This document shows, piece by piece, positions 18,425-27,503 of a DNA stretch of 64,000 nucleotides (positions within the stretch are counted from its first letter, which is position 1; each line of letters starts with the position of its first letter). Source of the stretch: UBA1563 sp037440065 (GTDB lineage Bacteria; Bacteroidota; Ignavibacteria; Ignavibacteriales; Ignavibacteriaceae). Under the pieces are notes generated by a model. That model was not told where the DNA came from, did not search any database, and saw only the letters and a program-made list of their open reading frames with translations. The position numbers and the translations under genes were made by a program. The stretch covers positions 248,001-312,000 of the forward strand of contig JBBIUV010000015.1 of the NCBI GenBank assembly GCA_037440065.1, read 5' to 3'.

Positions 18425-20167
18425 TTGAGAACGGTACTGCTATTCATAGTTTTTGTTGTCCCGCTACAAATTTTTTGCAGCGTTGATAAAGTAAAAATAG
18501 ATTCGGTCAATCATCAGCAGAGAAGCATCGTTGTATCCAATCTGCAAAAATCAATTAAGATTTTTGAAAAGAATGTGAAAGATTCCCGATCAATAAATTA
18601 CAAATACGGTGAAGCAGCATCACTATTTAACCTTGGTGTAGTTACTTATCTTAACGGAAAATATGAAGAGAGTACGGAGATATTTTTAAAAGCGATCAAT
18701 TTATTTGATGAGTTAAAGTTAGATAAAGAATTAGCTTTAGCGTACGGGGAATTTGGATATCAGATCAAACGGAGGAATCTGAAAAAAGCGATGGAATATA
18801 TGCGGCTGGGGATCAATCTTGCTGAAAAACATAACTACAAATTTGAACTTTCATCAATGTACAATAACTTCGGTGTGCTGCAAGAAATGAATAACAATTT
18901 GGACAGCACTGCTTTTTATTACCGCAAAGCACTAAAACTGAAAATAGAAGTTGGTGACTATGAAGGCATTCCCTATGTATTAAATGATCTATCCGGACTC
19001 GAAGCAATGCGGGGAAATTATAAAGAAGCTTTTAAACTTCTCCGTCAATCAGATGAATACAGAAAGAAGGAGAAAGCTGATTACGGCAGATTGGATAATT
19101 TAGTTCGGTGGGGAGACACTTATTTTCAAAAAGGAGACATTGATTCTGCAATAGCTAAATATTCCCGCGCAATAAATTCTCCTGGGGCCGGGGAACAAAA
19201 TTATTTAGTCCGGTATTGTTTAGAGCAATTGGCAGCAGGTTATGAATTAAAAAAAGATTACCGGAATGCATTTCTCAATCAACGGAAACTTTCTGCTTTA
19301 AAAGATTCCGTTTTAAATTTTGAGACAAACGCAAAAATTGCCGAACTTGAAATCCGTTTTGATACGGAAAAAAAAGATCACCAGATCTCAGAGAGTAATT
19401 TGGAACTACAAAAGAAGTCAAATCAACTCCTTATTCTACTTGGATTTGTAGTGACGCTGATGTTCACCACCTTTGGAAATTATCTTTACCAAAAACAGAA
19501 ACGCGAAAGAATTAAGCGAGAACTTGAGCTGAAAAATCAGCTAAACAGAGCTGAGCTGGAGAAAAAAGCATCCGAAGAAAAACTGAGGATTGCCCGTGAA
19601 CTTCATGACAATATCGGTTCTCATTTAACTTTTATTATAAGTTCTCTTGATAACGTTACCTACGGCGCAAAAGAAGATAAGGTGGTAGAAAAGTTAAATG
19701 GATTGAGTTCGTTCAGTAGAGAAACCCTTAATGAGTTACGAAATACTATCTGGGCGATGAAGGAAGAAGATTCTACATTGCAGCAACTCTTATTAAAATT
19801 AAGCGACCTTAAACACCGCCTTAACGAGCAAATTGATAATCTTAACATACAAATTAAGAATAGCGTTTCTCAGACAATGTATCTTACTTCTGCACAATTG
19901 TTAAACTTGTACCGAATTGTTCAGGAAGCCGTTCAGAATAGTATTAAGCATGCCGACGCAAAAAAAATAGTTATTACATTCCATGAAATAGAAAATGGAT
20001 TCGCCATGGAAATTTCTGACGACGGTAAAGGATTCGATCCCAAAAACGCTAATTTAGGTAATGGACTTAAAAATATGGAAACACGATGCAAAGAATCGGG
20101 GGGAAGTTTTACTATTGAAAGTGGAGAACATGGCACCACAATTCAATGCCGTGTAATAACAAAATAA
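18425..20167 (+). CDS. TPR-containing sensor histidine kinase (NarL-class partner)
   Basis: A signal peptide precedes a periplasmic block of TPR repeats (about residues 60-290). A single membrane helix (LLILLGFVVTLMFTTFGNYLY), a coiled coil, a HisKA_3 dimerisation domain with phospho-acceptor His394 in ELHDNIGSHLTF, and an HATPase_c domain (QEAVQNSIKHADAKK, DDGKGFD) follow. The start is a TTG preceded by AAAGGGA; no ATG fits the signal peptide. The cognate NarL-type regulator begins 47 bases after its stop. TPR-linked kinases of this type are common in Bacteroidota. The signal is unknown. Confidence 0.9.
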   Translation: MRTVLLFIVFVVPLQIFCSVDKVKIDSVNHQQRSIVVSNLQKSIKIFEKNVKDSRSINYKYGEAASLFNLGVVTYLNGKYEESTEIFLKAINLFDELKLDKELALAYGEFGYQIKRRNLKKAMEYMRLGINLAEKHNYKFELSSMYNNFGVLQEMNNNLDSTAFYYRKALKLKIEVGDYEGIPYVLNDLSGLEAMRGNYKEAFKLLRQSDEYRKKEKADYGRLDNLVRWGDTYFQKGDIDSAIAKYSRAINSPGAGEQNYLVRYCLEQLAAGYELKKDYRNAFLNQRKLSALKDSVLNFETNAKIAELEIRFDTEKKDHQISESNLELQKKSNQLLILLGFVVTLMFTTFGNYLYQKQKRERIKRELELKNQLNRAELEKKASEEKLRIARELHDNIGSHLTFIISSLDNVTYGAKEDKVVEKLNGLSSFSRETLNELRNTIWAMKEEDSTLQQLLLKLSDLKHRLNEQIDNLNIQIKNSVSQTMYLTSAQLLNLYRIVQEAVQNSIKHADAKKIVITFHEIENGFAMEISDDGKGFDPKNANLGNGLKNMETRCKESGGSFTIESGEHGTTIQCRVITK

Positions 20168-20184
20168 GTCATCTGCCTTATTTT
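20161..20184 (+). promoter_or_regulatory. 24-bp quasi-palindromic element, copy 1 (upstream of response regulator)
   Basis: AAAATAAG and CTTATTTT flank an 8-base centre, overlapping the kinase stop codon and ending 30 bases before the regulator ATG. A copy matching at 20 of 24 positions lies at 20900-20923, upstream of the next gene. It could be an operator for the regulator or an AT-rich hairpin. Confidence 0.4.
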
Positions 20185-20214
20185 TTACTAATGTGATTCA
20201 CAATAATTTTCACC

Positions 20215-20868
20215 ATGAAAATAAAAGTTGCAACCGCCGAAGACAATAACCTCCTTGCGAGTTCAATCCGAGAAAAACTTGGACTGTTCCCGGATGATAT
20301 TGAATTTAAATTTAGAGCTGTAAACGGCGCAGACCTCTTAAAAAAATTAAATGTTGATTTTTCAGTGGATACCATTTTAATGGACATTGAAATGCCTGAA
20401 ATGGACGGTATTGAAGCAACTCAGCAAGTCACAAAGCTATTTCCCCATATTAAAATAATCATGTTAACGGTGTTTGATGATGAAGATAAAATCTTCCGTT
20501 CAATTCAAGCCGGAGCGATGGGATATTTATTAAAAGATGAAAGACCGGACAAGATTTGTGAAGGCATTAAGGAGATTATGGAAGGGGGAGCGCCGATGTC
20601 TCCCGCTATTGCAGCAAAATCTTTGGCGTTGCTAAGAAATCCTAATAAATTTGTTCAAGAAGAAGAACAAGAAGACTATGATCTTACAAAAAGAGAAATT
20701 GAAGTTTTAAACAAACTTAGCGTGGGTTTAGATTACTTAGAAATTTCAGAGGTATTATTTATTTCTCCTTTTACGGTAAGAAAGCATATTGAGAATATCT
20801 ACCGTAAACTTCAAGTGCACAATAAAATGACGGCTGTTAAAAAAGCGATAAAACATAAGATCATTTAG
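20215..20868 (+). CDS. NarL/FixJ-family response regulator
   Basis: The 217-residue protein has an N-terminal receiver domain with phospho-acceptor Asp57 in ILMDIEMPEMDG. The conserved Thr/Lys switch residues are in MLTVFDD and LLKDERPD. A C-terminal LuxR-type helix-turn-helix (LTKREIEVLNKLSVGLDYLEISEVLFISPFTVRKHIENI) binds DNA. It pairs with the histidine kinase just upstream. The near-identical 24-bp elements on either side of the gene are candidate binding sites. Confidence 0.93.
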   Translation: MKIKVATAEDNNLLASSIREKLGLFPDDIEFKFRAVNGADLLKKLNVDFSVDTILMDIEMPEMDGIEATQQVTKLFPHIKIIMLTVFDDEDKIFRSIQAGAMGYLLKDERPDKICEGIKEIMEGGAPMSPAIAAKSLALLRNPNKFVQEEEQEDYDLTKREIEVLNKLSVGLDYLEISEVLFISPFTVRKHIENIYRKLQVHNKMTAVKKAIKHKII

Positions 20869-20899
20869 GACTTATTGTTTCTCTCCTTCATCCCTCTCT

Positions 20900-20923
20900 A
20901 AAATACGGCATTTGTCTTATTTT
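20900..20923 (+). promoter_or_regulatory. 24-bp quasi-palindromic element, copy 2 (upstream of T9SS Asp-box gene)
   Basis: This copy matches the element at 20161-20184 at 20 of 24 positions and keeps the AAAATA...TTATTTT arms and a CATYTGYC core. It is 32 bases after the regulator stop and 160 bases before the next gene. Confidence 0.4.
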
Positions 20924-21083
20924 CATTTTTCCCCTTTTCCTCTAATTTTATTGCGGGAGTATATTTAATGTTTTAATGTATAACTGATAAGTACATAAGG
21001 CATCGCTAGCCGGGTTATTTAATCTTCCAAAAAACAATTTCATTCCCCTAAAGAAAATGATTCTAATCAAATAAGGAGACAAG

Positions 21084-22355
21084 ATGAAAAAGGTGACATT
21101 GGTTCTTTTTTTTTCGATGATCGTTTTAGCGGCAAAGCTGTCTGCTCAATGGGAAAAGGTTGCTACGTATGATGTCGGCGCAGGACATATAGTAACTCAT
21201 GGTTCTACAGTATTTTTGTACGGAACAGGTTCTAGCGGAAATCAACAAGTTTTACGTTCAACAGATAACGGAACTTCATGGACAAATATTGCTGATAAAT
21301 TTCCAGGACTACTTATTACAATGCACGGACATGGAAGTAATATCTTTGCAATTGGTGTGGGTTATTTTAATTACTCAACCGATGATGGAGTCACTTGGGG
21401 CAGCAAATCGGCGACTGGTATTCCAACCGATGTTGCTTTCATTGATCTTATCTCGGATGGTACAGTTCTCTATGCTTTATCAAATAGATCGATTGTGATA
21501 AAATCGACTGACGATGGAAGTACCTGGACAAAAATAACTGTTACCTACCCTCAAGCAAATTTAATTGGGCTCGACTTTGCTGCCGATGGAAGCAAAATGG
21601 TTTTCTGCGCTACTAATTTAGGAGCTTTTGTTTCTACTGATGATGGCGCTAGCTGGACTCTTAAAAATCCGCAATTTGCAATCGGCTCCGTTCTTTCATT
21701 TAATAATGAATTTTTCGGTTCGACTTTGGGAATGTACAAATTAACATCAGATACCGTCTGGACTCCGGTTCACACTGGTCTTCCATCTGGAATTGGTATC
21801 AGCGCCGGGACAAAAGGGAGTACTGCACTCGGGAATAAATTATTTACTTATTACTATGACGTTATTTCCGGCGCAAAAGTTTTTACTTCGGAAGATAACG
21901 GAAACAACTGGAGTGAAGTAGGGAACAATTTACCTTCTGCAACTTCTTATTCAATAAATAAAATCCTTGCAGTTACTTCGCAGTATCTTTATTGTTATTT
22001 GTATCCAATATTTTCGCCCGGTGATATCGGAGTCTATAGATATCCCATTCAACCCAGCGCTATAATAGAAAATGGTTACAATAATACGCCTCATGAGTTT
22101 TCGCTCGACCAGAATTATCCCAATCCGTTCAACCCAAGCACAACAATTAAATGGCAGTTGGCGGCAGGTAGTTTCGTAACTTTAAAAGTTTATGATGTAA
22201 TTGGAAATGAAGTAGCAACGCTTATTAATAACGAACTTGACGCTGGAAGTCATTCGGTTAATTTTGATGCGTCGCATCTCTCAAGCGGAATTTATTTCTA
22301 CACATTAAAGGCTGGCAGTTTTATTCAAACAAACAAAATGTTGTTGCTCAAGTAA
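21084..22355 (+). CDS. Secreted Asp-box (BNR) beta-propeller protein with T9SS sorting domain
   Basis: The 423-residue protein has a signal peptide ending LSAQW and five Asp-box repeats of the form S-x-D-x-G-x-x-W (STDNGTSW, STDDGVTW, STDDGSTW, STDDGASW, SEDNGNNW). These mark sialidase/photosystem-stability-like propeller blades but no catalytic residues are apparent. The last 80 residues form a T9SS type-A sorting domain starting at NYPNPFNPSTTIKW and ending KMLLLK, so the protein should cross the outer membrane by type IX secretion. AAGGAG lies eight bases before the ATG. It may be regulated by the upstream two-component pair. Confidence 0.85.
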   Translation: MKKVTLVLFFSMIVLAAKLSAQWEKVATYDVGAGHIVTHGSTVFLYGTGSSGNQQVLRSTDNGTSWTNIADKFPGLLITMHGHGSNIFAIGVGYFNYSTDDGVTWGSKSATGIPTDVAFIDLISDGTVLYALSNRSIVIKSTDDGSTWTKITVTYPQANLIGLDFAADGSKMVFCATNLGAFVSTDDGASWTLKNPQFAIGSVLSFNNEFFGSTLGMYKLTSDTVWTPVHTGLPSGIGISAGTKGSTALGNKLFTYYYDVISGAKVFTSEDNGNNWSEVGNNLPSATSYSINKILAVTSQYLYCYLYPIFSPGDIGVYRYPIQPSAIIENGYNNTPHEFSLDQNYPNPFNPSTTIKWQLAAGSFVTLKVYDVIGNEVATLINNELDAGSHSVNFDASHLSSGIYFYTLKAGSFIQTNKMLLLK

Positions 22356-22368
22356 AGTTTTGTTTCAT

Positions 22369-22396
22369 CAGGTCGGGATTAAAAAATCCAGACCTG
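22369..22396. terminator. Bidirectional terminator between T9SS gene and MFS gene
   Basis: A 12-bp stem with one mismatch (CAGGTCGGGATT at 22369-22380 with AATCCAGACCTG at 22385-22396) and a 4-base A loop sits between convergent stops. T-rich sequence is weak on the plus side. Confidence 0.6.
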
Positions 22397-22406
22397 GTTT
22401 AACTTA

Positions 22407-23639
22407 TCATTCTTCTACAAAGTCCAAGGACTTATCAAACGTTTCGTTCAGTTTGTAAACCGCATAAAGTGCAATTACAAAAACCAGCACTCCAACCCAA
22501 ATTGCAGATTGAATTACTCCAAAGTACCCTTTACCGAAATTAAAAAGTAACGTTATCGGGACAGTTGCACCGCGAACAAAATTTGGAACAGTGGTAGCAA
22601 CAGTTGCACGCATGTTTGTTCCGAATTGTTCAGCCGCAATAGTTACAAAAACGGCCCAGTAGCCGATCGAAAATCCAAGTGCTGTTGCAACGGAATAAAA
22701 GAGAAACGCCGAGCCGCCCTGCAGCACAGTAAAATAAAATGCTATTATTACAACGGAAAGTAAAATATAAATAAGCACGATCTTTTTTCTACTTTTTAAA
22801 AATTGACTGAAAATTCCGCTGGAGAGGTCGCCAAAAATTAGCCCGATATAACAGAACATGATTGCCTTTCCAGCGGCAATGGGTTCGGAAAGATCAAGCG
22901 CCTTGCCAAGTTCCGGTGAGAAGGTAATTAACACACCGACAACATACCATGTTGGAAGTCCGATAAGAATACATTTCAAATATCTTTGAAATAAATCTTT
23001 CTTTGCAAAAAGCGAAAGGAAATTTCCGCGTGAAATATTTTTTTTCTTCATCGCTTCGAACATTCCCGATTCATAAACACTGATACGTAAAACGAGAAGA
23101 ATAATTCCTAATCCACCGCCGATGAAATAAGAAGTTCGCCAGGCAAAATCTTCAGCAATTGCATATGCCGCAACCGCGCCGGAAACTCCGATAGTTGCCA
23201 CCATCATTGTGCCGTAGCCACGTATCTCTTTTGGAAGAATTTCTGCAACCAGGGTAATTCCTGCACCAAGTTCTCCAGCTAAACCGATTCCCGCCAACAA
23301 TCTGCATACCGCGTATTGATCAATCGTTGTTACAAATCCATTTAAAATATTCGCAATTGAGTAGAGCAGAATAGAACCGAAGAGAATTTGTAGTCTTCCT
23401 TTTTTATCGCCAAGAATTCCCCAAATAATTCCACCAACCAACATGCCGATCATTTGCATGTTAAGAAGGAGAACACCTTTATCAAGAATTTGAGAGTCCA
23501 ATAATCCGAGTCCTTTTAAGCTCGGTACGCGGACAATGCCGAAGAGAACCAAATCATAAATGTCAACAAAATAACCTAGCGCCGCTACTATTACGGGAAT
23601 GCTAAAAAGATATTTAGCAAGTGGAGTTGAGTTTTTCAT
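22407..23639 (-). CDS. MFS transporter (sugar/metabolite:H+ type)
   Basis: The 410-residue protein has 12 predicted membrane helices. It carries the MFS loop motif WGILGDKKGRLQILFG between helices 2 and 3, and RLLAGIGLAGELGAGITLVAEILPKEIRG in helices 4-5, typical of the sugar and metabolite-H+ symporter groups. The start at 23639 (MKNSTPLAKYLFSIPVIV) is preferred over the longer frame to 23699, because the longer frame would overlap the divergent hemL promoter and add a non-conserved leader. The substrate cannot be told. Confidence 0.85.
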   Translation of the reverse strand: MKNSTPLAKYLFSIPVIVAALGYFVDIYDLVLFGIVRVPSLKGLGLLDSQILDKGVLLLNMQMIGMLVGGIIWGILGDKKGRLQILFGSILLYSIANILNGFVTTIDQYAVCRLLAGIGLAGELGAGITLVAEILPKEIRGYGTMMVATIGVSGAVAAYAIAEDFAWRTSYFIGGGLGIILLVLRISVYESGMFEAMKKKNISRGNFLSLFAKKDLFQRYLKCILIGLPTWYVVGVLITFSPELGKALDLSEPIAAGKAIMFCYIGLIFGDLSSGIFSQFLKSRKKIVLIYILLSVVIIAFYFTVLQGGSAFLFYSVATALGFSIGYWAVFVTIAAEQFGTNMRATVATTVPNFVRGATVPITLLFNFGKGYFGVIQSAIWVGVLVFVIALYAVYKLNETFDKSLDFVEE

Positions 23640-23759
23640 TCTACCAACAATTTGTTTATGATTAAAGTGAGTGAAAAATAATACAAGAAAGCATAACATT
23701 CCAAAAATTTTTCACCCGGTTTGCGTAATTTTGTAGAAAAGAAAATTATTGGAAGAAAA

Positions 23760-25049
23760 ATGAATATCTCAACAAGTGAAAAACTCTTTAACGAAGCAAA
23801 ACAATACATTCCTGGCGGAGTAAATTCTCCCGTGCGAGCTTTCAAATCTGTTGGAGGGAATCCCATTTTTATGAAGCGTGGTGAAGGCTCAAAAATTTAT
23901 GACGTTGACGGAAATGAATATATCGAATACATCGGAAGCTGGGGTCCGCATCTTTTTGGACACAATCCACCATTTATTAAACAAGCGTTGTTAAGTGCGA
24001 TAGAAAACGGAACTTCTTTTGGGGCGCCTACTGAACTTGAAGTGCAAATGGCAAAACTTATCACCGAACTCGTTCCTTCAATTGAAATGGTACGTATGGT
24101 GAACAGCGGAACGGAAGCAACGATGAGTGCAATTCGTGCTGCCCGCGGATATACCGGCAAAGAAAAATTTATAAAGTTTGAAGGCTGTTATCATGGTCAT
24201 GGGGATTTCTTTTTGATTAAAGCCGGTTCCGGTGCGTTAACCTTTGGAATTCCTACTTCTCCCGGTGTTACCAAAGGGAATGCTGCCGATACATTGATTG
24301 CCGATTTCAATAATATCGAATCGGTAAAAAAATTAATCACTGCAAATAAAGGTGAAATTGCCGCCGTTATTATCGAAGCGGTTGTTGGGAACATGGGAAC
24401 CGTTCCCTCTAAAAACGAATTTATAAAAGAGCTTAGGACTATTTGTGATGAGGAAAAGATCGTTCTCATTTTTGATGAGGTGATGACCGGTTTCCGATTA
24501 GCCCAAGGCGGTGCACAGGAAGTTCTTGGAGTAAAACCCGATCTTTCAGCATTTGGGAAAATTATCGGCGGCGGATTGCCGGTTGGCGCATACGGTGGAA
24601 AAAAAGAAATTATGGAGATGGTTTCTCCTGCCGGACCGGTTTACCAAGCGGGAACGTTGAGCGGAAATCCTTTGGCAATGAGCGCTGGTTTAGCCGCATT
24701 AACAGAGATTAAAACGCATCCCAAAGTTTATCAATTGCTGGAGGAGAAGTCGGCTTATTTAGAAAACGGTTGGAAAGAAAATATGAAAAATCTTGGAAAG
24801 AAATATCAGATTAACCGCATCGGCTCGATGATGACATTATTCTTTACCGAAGAAAAGGTTACTGATTACAATTCTGCTATAACTTCGGATGCTTCTCTTT
24901 ATGGAAAATATTTCTATGCAATGTTAAACCGTGGAATTTATTTACCTCCAGCGCAGTACGAAGCTTTGTTTGTTTCAACTGCCCATAGTCAAGAGGATTT
25001 GGATAAATCGATAAAAGCGAATTACGAAGCGTTGAAGGAAATTCATTAG
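23760..25049 (+). CDS. hemL: Glutamate-1-semialdehyde 2,1-aminomutase
   Basis: This 429-residue PLP enzyme of the C5 haem pathway converts glutamate-1-semialdehyde to 5-aminolevulinate. It shows FNEAKQYIPGGVNSPVRAF at the N-terminus, MVNSGTEATMSAIRAAR, the aspartate of LIFDEVMTGFR and the PLP lysine Lys267 in SAFGKIIGGGLPVGAYGG. The ATG at 23760, after GGAAGAA, gives the family length of about 430. A TTG-led frame from 23721 would add 13 residues. It is divergent from the MFS transporter. Confidence 0.96.
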   Translation: MNISTSEKLFNEAKQYIPGGVNSPVRAFKSVGGNPIFMKRGEGSKIYDVDGNEYIEYIGSWGPHLFGHNPPFIKQALLSAIENGTSFGAPTELEVQMAKLITELVPSIEMVRMVNSGTEATMSAIRAARGYTGKEKFIKFEGCYHGHGDFFLIKAGSGALTFGIPTSPGVTKGNAADTLIADFNNIESVKKLITANKGEIAAVIIEAVVGNMGTVPSKNEFIKELRTICDEEKIVLIFDEVMTGFRLAQGGAQEVLGVKPDLSAFGKIIGGGLPVGAYGGKKEIMEMVSPAGPVYQAGTLSGNPLAMSAGLAALTEIKTHPKVYQLLEEKSAYLENGWKENMKNLGKKYQINRIGSMMTLFFTEEKVTDYNSAITSDASLYGKYFYAMLNRGIYLPPAQYEALFVSTAHSQEDLDKSIKANYEALKEIH

Positions 25050-25056
25050 AACAATT

Positions 25057-25126
25057 GGGACGCGGATTTGTTAAGATTTCTTATGATTTACACAGATCAT
25101 AACCGATCATAATAAATCTGCATCCC
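25057..25126. repeat. Degenerate inverted-repeat element after hemL
   Basis: Thirteen-base arms (GGGACGCGGATTT at 25057-25069 and AAATCTGCATCCC at 25114-25126) are complementary with a few mismatches and enclose further ATGATT/AATCAT inverted sequence. It looks like a decayed copy of a dispersed non-coding repeat, possibly acting as terminator. Confidence 0.5.
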
Positions 25127-25233
25127 ATCTTCTCGGTTTCAAATTGCCTTTTTTCAAATCGTTTTTAATTCTAATTTTACCAAGAACTTTAATGGATTTC
25201 TTTCGTCTTAAATAAAAAATTAATGGACAAACT

Positions 25234-26079
25234 ATGAACACCCTTAAAACAGTATTTTTAATGACCTTGATGATGGTGCTTTTCATCTTCGTCGGAGATT
25301 TACTCGGCGGAAGATCGGGAATGACCGTTGCATTTATGTTCGCTTTGGCGATGAATTTCGGCTCCTACTGGTTCTCCGATAAAGTGGTACTTGCAATGTA
25401 CAAAGCCAAAGAAGTAAATGCCGAATCAGCACCTAAATTATATGGATTGGTAGAAGAACTTTCGCAGCGCGCTTCTTTGCCAATGCCGCGTGTTTATGTA
25501 ATTGAAAATCCAACCCCCAACGCATTTGCAACCGGAAGAGACCCGCAACATGCTGCAGTTGCCGTTACGACCGGAATTTTAAAAATTCTAAATACTGAAG
25601 AACTTGCCGGAGTTATCGGGCATGAATTAGCGCACGTAAAACACCGCGATATTTTAATCGGAACTATCGCGGCAACTTTTGTAGGAACGATTACTTTTGT
25701 AGCTAACATGGCAAGCTGGGCGATGATGTTCGGACGCGGAAACAGTGACGATGACGATAGCGGTTTAGCTTCTCTTTTTCTAATGATTGTTGCGCCGATA
25801 GCTGCAACGCTTTTGCAATTGGCAATTTCAAGATCAAGAGAATTTGTTGCGGATGAAGGAGGAGCCGAAATTTCCGGTGTGCCGCTTGCGTTAGCTTCAG
25901 CATTGGAAAAACTTTCTATGCAAAACCAAATGCAGCCGATTATGGACGCTAAACCGGCAACCGCGCACATGTTTATTGTTAATCCATTAAAAGGCGGCGG
26001 ATTAATGAAATTATTTTCTACCCATCCTTCAATGGAAGAACGTGTTGCACGTTTACGCGAATTAGCAAAGAAATATTAA
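25234..26079 (+). CDS. htpX: Membrane zinc metalloprotease HtpX
   Basis: The 281-residue protein has two N-terminal membrane helices, the ENPTPNAFATGRDPQHAAVAVT segment, the zinc motif HELAH in VIGHELAHVKHRD, further hydrophobic helices, and the third ligand Glu in SREFVADEGGAEI. HtpX is an M48 protease that degrades misfolded inner-membrane proteins. The length matches the family. Its stop codon overlaps the start of the next gene (TAATG). Confidence 0.96.
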   Translation: MNTLKTVFLMTLMMVLFIFVGDLLGGRSGMTVAFMFALAMNFGSYWFSDKVVLAMYKAKEVNAESAPKLYGLVEELSQRASLPMPRVYVIENPTPNAFATGRDPQHAAVAVTTGILKILNTEELAGVIGHELAHVKHRDILIGTIAATFVGTITFVANMASWAMMFGRGNSDDDDSGLASLFLMIVAPIAATLLQLAISRSREFVADEGGAEISGVPLALASALEKLSMQNQMQPIMDAKPATAHMFIVNPLKGGGLMKLFSTHPSMEERVARLRELAKKY

Positions 26080-26666
26080 TGAATCAATTGAAAAAATTAT
26101 TTGGAAAGAGTGGAAATTTACTTCCTCTCTTTCTTTTTTTTACATTCTCATTAAATGGTCAAACTAAGACAAACCTTGATTTGTTCTTTCAACTAGCAGA
26201 TTCTGCTGTAACCGGGTTAATTCAGAATTTAGGAAATGAAAGAAACGTTCAAATTGATTTTGTACTTGGTAAGGATTACCAGGTTTTTCAAAATTCTATT
26301 CTCTCCCATTTCCAAAACAAGGAGTTGGGTAAGACGCGAGTCCAATTTGCTCTAAAAGAAGCCAAGGTTGAATATTCGGAACCCGAAAGAAAAAATTTAT
26401 TTGGAAGTTTTGTTGTTAAGAGAATACTACTCTTTTCGGGGAATTATTCGATAATTTCTGAACCTACAACTGTGAAGAACTTTTCTTATACCCTCAACGA
26501 TGAAATTCCCTATGAAAATATTGAAGCAGTTGAAAATTCTTCATTCCCATTTACCCGGGGGAAAATTCCCGAAGAACCATTCTTTTCGAGTCTTTTGGAA
26601 CCGGCAATTGCTCTCGGTTCTGCAGCCGCGGCGGTTTATATCTTCTTTTCGGCAAGGAGTAAGTAA
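26079..26666 (+). CDS. Uncharacterised envelope protein coupled to htpX
   Basis: I do not recognise a family. The 195-residue protein has an N-terminal hydrophobic signal segment (LLPLFLFFTFSLNGQ) after a basic leader and a mostly polar, beta-rich middle. A final hydrophobic helix (LLEPAIALGSAAAAVYIFF) leads into a short basic end. That suggests periplasmic location with a C-terminal membrane anchor. The ATG overlaps the htpX stop by one base, so it is probably translated with htpX. Confidence 0.65.
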   Translation: MNQLKKLFGKSGNLLPLFLFFTFSLNGQTKTNLDLFFQLADSAVTGLIQNLGNERNVQIDFVLGKDYQVFQNSILSHFQNKELGKTRVQFALKEAKVEYSEPERKNLFGSFVVKRILLFSGNYSIISEPTTVKNFSYTLNDEIPYENIEAVENSSFPFTRGKIPEEPFFSSLLEPAIALGSAAAAVYIFFSARSK

Positions 26667-26735
26667 TTTTTTTTATCTTGGTAAGCTTTTCGGCTTTCCT
26701 TATTTTGTACTTAAATTTTAACACAAAAAGAGACT

Positions 26736-27503
26736 ATGACAAAAACACTAATCTTCCTCCCCTTTTTACTATTATTTTTTATCGGTTGCGCTTCTACAGT
26801 TGATACGGCAAACATGACCTCCGAGCAGCGTTTTAAGTATGCGATGGAATTTTATAACGATGAAGAATACGATAGAGCAATCCAGGAATTTGATGCGATT
26901 ATGCTTCAATTTCCGGGAAACGAAATTGTTGATGACGCTCAGTTCTATTTAGCGAAAAGCCGTTTAGCCAGAACCGAATATATCTTGGCGGCTTCCGAAT
27001 TTAGCCGATTGATAAAAAATATGCCAGCCAGTTCTTTTGTTCCTGAAGCGCAATTCAATCTTGCTGATTGCTATTATAAACTTTCTCCTCCTTTTCCGTT
27101 GGATCAGCGTTACACAAAAAAGGGAATTGAGGAGTTTCAAGCGTTTATTGATTTTTTCCCTACAGACTCAAAAGTTCCAGATGCTGAAGCGAAAATAAAA
27201 GAATTAAATGATAAACTTGCCCACAAAGCATTTAATGCTGCAGTAATTTATGAAAAAATGGATTATAGCAACGCAGCTGTTACTTATTATGATAATGTTG
27301 AAGCCACTTATCACGACACACAATATGCCCCGATGGCTTCATACAAAAAAATCAATGTGTTGATGGGTTTAAAAAGAAATGACGATGCATTAAAAGAAAT
27401 CGAAAATTTTCTTGCAAAATATCCACTGGACGAGAACTACTTAAAAGTTGAAGAATTAAAAACTCAACTTGAGAAATTGGGTAAGGATACCGCAAAAAAA
27501 TGA
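26736..27503 (+). CDS. bamD: Outer-membrane assembly lipoprotein BamD
   Basis: The 255-residue protein has a lipoprotein signal with lipobox FIGC (Cys18) followed by TPR-like repeats: YDRAIQEFDAIMLQFPGNEIVDDAQFYLAKS, then SFVPEAQFNLADCYYKLSPPFPLDQRYT and so on. This pattern and length fit BamD/YfiO, which works with BamA in inserting beta-barrels. Its TGA overlaps the ATG of the thioesterase gene, and it heads a run of overlapping genes to ccmF. Confidence 0.9.
   Translation: MTKTLIFLPFLLLFFIGCASTVDTANMTSEQRFKYAMEFYNDEEYDRAIQEFDAIMLQFPGNEIVDDAQFYLAKSRLARTEYILAASEFSRLIKNMPASSFVPEAQFNLADCYYKLSPPFPLDQRYTKKGIEEFQAFIDFFPTDSKVPDAEAKIKELNDKLAHKAFNAAVIYEKMDYSNAAVTYYDNVEATYHDTQYAPMASYKKINVLMGLKRNDDALKEIENFLAKYPLDENYLKVEELKTQLEKLGKDTAKK

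Noticed and set aside
23640..23699. Longer start of the MFS transporter
   Set aside because: The extra 20 residues look unlike a transporter N-terminus and occupy the short divergent promoter gap with hemL.
25494..25970. Minus-strand frame of 158 codons opposite htpX
   Set aside because: It is antisense to a canonical HtpX with HELAH, and the translated product shows no fold-like pattern.
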